The position numbers and the translations under genes were made by a program. Shown piece by piece: positions 6,546 through 7,116 of a DNA stretch of 7,116 nucleotides. This DNA is from Chitinophagaceae bacterium. GTDB lineage: Bacteria; Bacteroidota; Bacteroidia; Chitinophagales; Chitinophagaceae. A model generated the notes under the pieces. It saw only the letters and a program-made list of their open reading frames with translations. It was not told the origin of the DNA and did no database searches. The stretch lies in NCBI GenBank assembly GCA_947489175.1, contig CANLED010000101.1, forward strand, positions 1 through 7,116. The letters are read 5' to 3'. Numbering within the stretch: position 1 is the first letter of the stretch; each line of letters starts with the position of its first letter.

Positions 6546-6575
6546 CCTCACCTTCTCCCTAAGGGGAAGGTGAGG
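6546..6575 (-). terminator. hairpin repeat, copy 2; probable terminator of the S4-domain gene
   Basis: CCTCACCTTC (6546-6555) pairs perfectly with GAAGGTGAGG (6566-6575), and a T-G plus two C-G pairs extend the stem to 13 bp around a CTAA loop. Read on the minus strand, the stem is followed within four bases by a run of six T (complement of 6536-6541), as expected for an intrinsic terminator about 53 bp past the S4-gene stop. The arm sequence is identical to copy 1 (158-187), which lacks a suitably placed T-run. The same repeat may therefore have been co-opted here. Confidence 0.6.
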
Positions 6576-6580
6576 CTTCC

Positions 6581-6622
6581 TTCACTTTTCATTCTTCACT
6601 TTTCATTCTTCACTTTTCATTC
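6581..6622. repeat. three perfect 14-bp tandem repeats
   Basis: TTCACTTTTCATTC occurs three times without a mismatch at 6581-6594, 6595-6608 and 6609-6622. It continues as TTCATTT into the S4-gene stop codon. The unit reads as two related heptads (TTCACTT, TTCATTC), echoing the 7-bp periodicity elsewhere in the window. Identical copies imply recent expansion or active homogenisation. Confidence 0.85.
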
Positions 6623-6627
6623 TTCAT

Positions 6628-7020
6628 TTAAACTTCATCATTTTCCACAAACTCATCCAAATCCCTACGCTCTTTTTTTGTTGGTCGGCCTATTTTTGAT
6701 TGTCTTTTTCCTGAGTAAAAACTAGCTGCTTGTGATGCAATTCTTTCTACTTCTTCAGCAGGGGTTTGATCTTCATAATACTTTATAGCTTCACTGTATT
6801 GCAAGCGACTGTAAAGAAGATCTGTAACTTTTACAACCCATTTTTTTTCCAGGGTTTTGACCTCATAAACATCTCCAATCTTCACAGCCCTAGACGCTTT
6901 CACAGAGTCTCCATTTAATTTCACGCGTCCCTTCTCACAGGCTGCAGATGCAACAGTCCTGGTTTTGAACAACCGAATTGACCATAAATATTTATCAAGC
7001 CTTAACTTCTCTTTATCCAT
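6628..7020 (-). CDS. hslR: S4-domain RNA-binding protein, Hsp15 (HslR) family
   Basis: The 130-residue product starts with an S4 RNA-binding domain: RLDKYLWSIRLFKTR (7-21), then the CEKGRVKLNG turn (28-37) and the VKIGD edge (46-50). The C-terminal tail carries GRPTKKERRDL (111-121), nearly the same as the tail of E. coli Hsp15. That protein binds free 50S subunits still carrying a peptidyl-tRNA and helps recycle stalled large subunits. Length and domain order match the family, so the same role is likely, though small S4 proteins are easily confused with one another. The start fits the family N-terminus. The leader directly upstream is wholly repeat DNA (7023-7116), with no Shine-Dalgarno motif visible as a distinct element. 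The stop codon lies inside a TTTAAAC heptad. The gene is followed by a hairpin with T-run before trmD. Confidence 0.88.
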   Translation of the reverse strand: MDKEKLRLDKYLWSIRLFKTRTVASAACEKGRVKLNGDSVKASRAVKIGDVYEVKTLEKKWVVKVTDLLYSRLQYSEAIKYYEDQTPAEEVERIASQAASFYSGKRQSKIGRPTKKERRDLDEFVENDEV

Positions 7021-7022
7021 CG

Positions 7023-7050
7023 TTTAAACTTTAAACTTTAAACATTAAAC
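7023..7050. repeat. tandem TTTAAAC heptads at the S4-gene start
   Basis: Four 7-bp units (7023-7029, 7030-7036, 7037-7043, 7044-7050) read TTTAAAC three times and then ATTAAAC. They begin two bases upstream of the S4-gene ATG, so on the minus strand they are the last part of its 5' leader and occupy the ribosome-binding position. The family is the same as at 510-537 and 1993-2020. Confidence 0.8.
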
Positions 7051-7051
7051 T

Positions 7052-7116
7052 CTTCAACCCCTTCAACCCCTTCAACCTCTTCAACCTCTTCAACCTCTTC
7101 AACTAACCTCAACCTC
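7052..7116. repeat. 9-bp tandem array CTTCAACCY
   Basis: Five 9-bp units are CTTCAACCC (7052-7060, 7061-7069) and CTTCAACCT (7070-7078, 7079-7087, 7088-7096). A degenerate CTTCAACTA (7097-7105) and ACCTCAACCTC follow up to the window edge. The core CTTCAAC equals a unit of the heptad family, so the nonamer looks like heptad plus two pyrimidines. The array continues or ends beyond the window. Confidence 0.8.

Larger units (their letters stand above)
6434..6629. repeat. 196-bp nested inverted repeat built of 14-bp units
   Basis: The left arm (6434-6483) and right arm (6580-6629) are complementary over 50 positions, with seven mismatches and one G-T pair. The outermost 16 bases (6434-6449 against 6614-6629) pair perfectly. 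Each arm is itself tandem: left units GAATGAAAAATGTA (6441-6454), 6455-6468, 6469-6482 and 6483-6496, with two looser copies at 6502-6515 and 6516-6529; right units at 6581-6622. The loop encloses the hairpin at 6546-6575. The right end overlaps the S4-gene stop codon. I see no clear target-site duplication, so it may be an inverted minisatellite rather than a MITE. Confidence 0.75.

Noticed and set aside
6434..6622. CRISPR-like array from regularly repeated units
   Set aside because: The 14-bp units are contiguous with no unique spacers, and no cas gene is in view.
6434..6629. Insertion sequence or MITE with target-site duplication
   Set aside because: There is no transposase and no convincing direct duplication at the edges. 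The arms are internally tandem, so the mobile-element reading is kept only as a hypothesis.
7023..7116. CRISPR or replication-origin iterons
   Set aside because: The 7- and 9-bp units lack spacers, and there is no rep or dnaA gene or DnaA-box pattern. It is a simple minisatellite.

Overview
The window looks like a piece of a low-GC Bacteroidota chromosome, probably from the Chitinophagales/Sphingobacteriales side, though that placement is inference. The evidence is an exported glycoside hydrolase family 109 (GH109) protein of the Bacteroides/Elizabethkingia type, a CBM9-DUF5916 outer-membrane-type protein (a family abundant in Bacteroidota), the lack of Shine-Dalgarno sequences before every start, one plausible Bacteroidetes-type -33/-7 promoter, and intergenic DNA full of short tandem and palindromic repeats.

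Layout: 1-531 is gene-free and holds several different dispersed palindromic repeats, ending in a strong bidirectional terminator (440-475) and a TTTAAAC heptad array. On the minus strand, GH109 (532-1935) lies downstream of the CBM9-DUF5916 protein (2025-4250). Their 89-bp gap holds degenerate heptads and a candidate promoter. A 152-bp divergent gap separates these from a plus-strand membrane acyltransferase (4403-5662). That gene's stop codon directly abuts the stop of the convergent trmD (5663-6346, minus). Between trmD and the next minus-strand gene, an Hsp15-like S4 RNA-binding protein (6628-7020), lies 281 bp made almost entirely of repeats: two 25-bp direct repeats, a GGGACNN heptad run, and a 50-bp-armed inverted repeat built of 14-bp units enclosing a hairpin. 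The window ends in heptad and nonamer arrays upstream of the S4 gene.

How the genes work together: the GH109 and CBM9-DUF5916 proteins are both predicted to leave the cytoplasm and may act together on glycans at the cell envelope, but only neighbourhood and family knowledge support that. The acyltransferase is a phospholipid-type enzyme. trmD and the S4 gene both serve translation (tRNA m1G37 methylation and a ribosome-associated S4 protein), and a hairpin plus T-run between them suggests separate transcription.

I see no phage, CRISPR, toxin-antitoxin, secretion or biosynthetic system, and none of the protein genes looks novel. The most unusual content is the repeat landscape. A heptad family (roughly NTTNAAC on the plus strand) sits at gene boundaries, supplies the stop codon of two genes in the same phase, and forms the leader of a third boundary. 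The nested palindromic element at 6434-6629 also overlaps the S4 stop.
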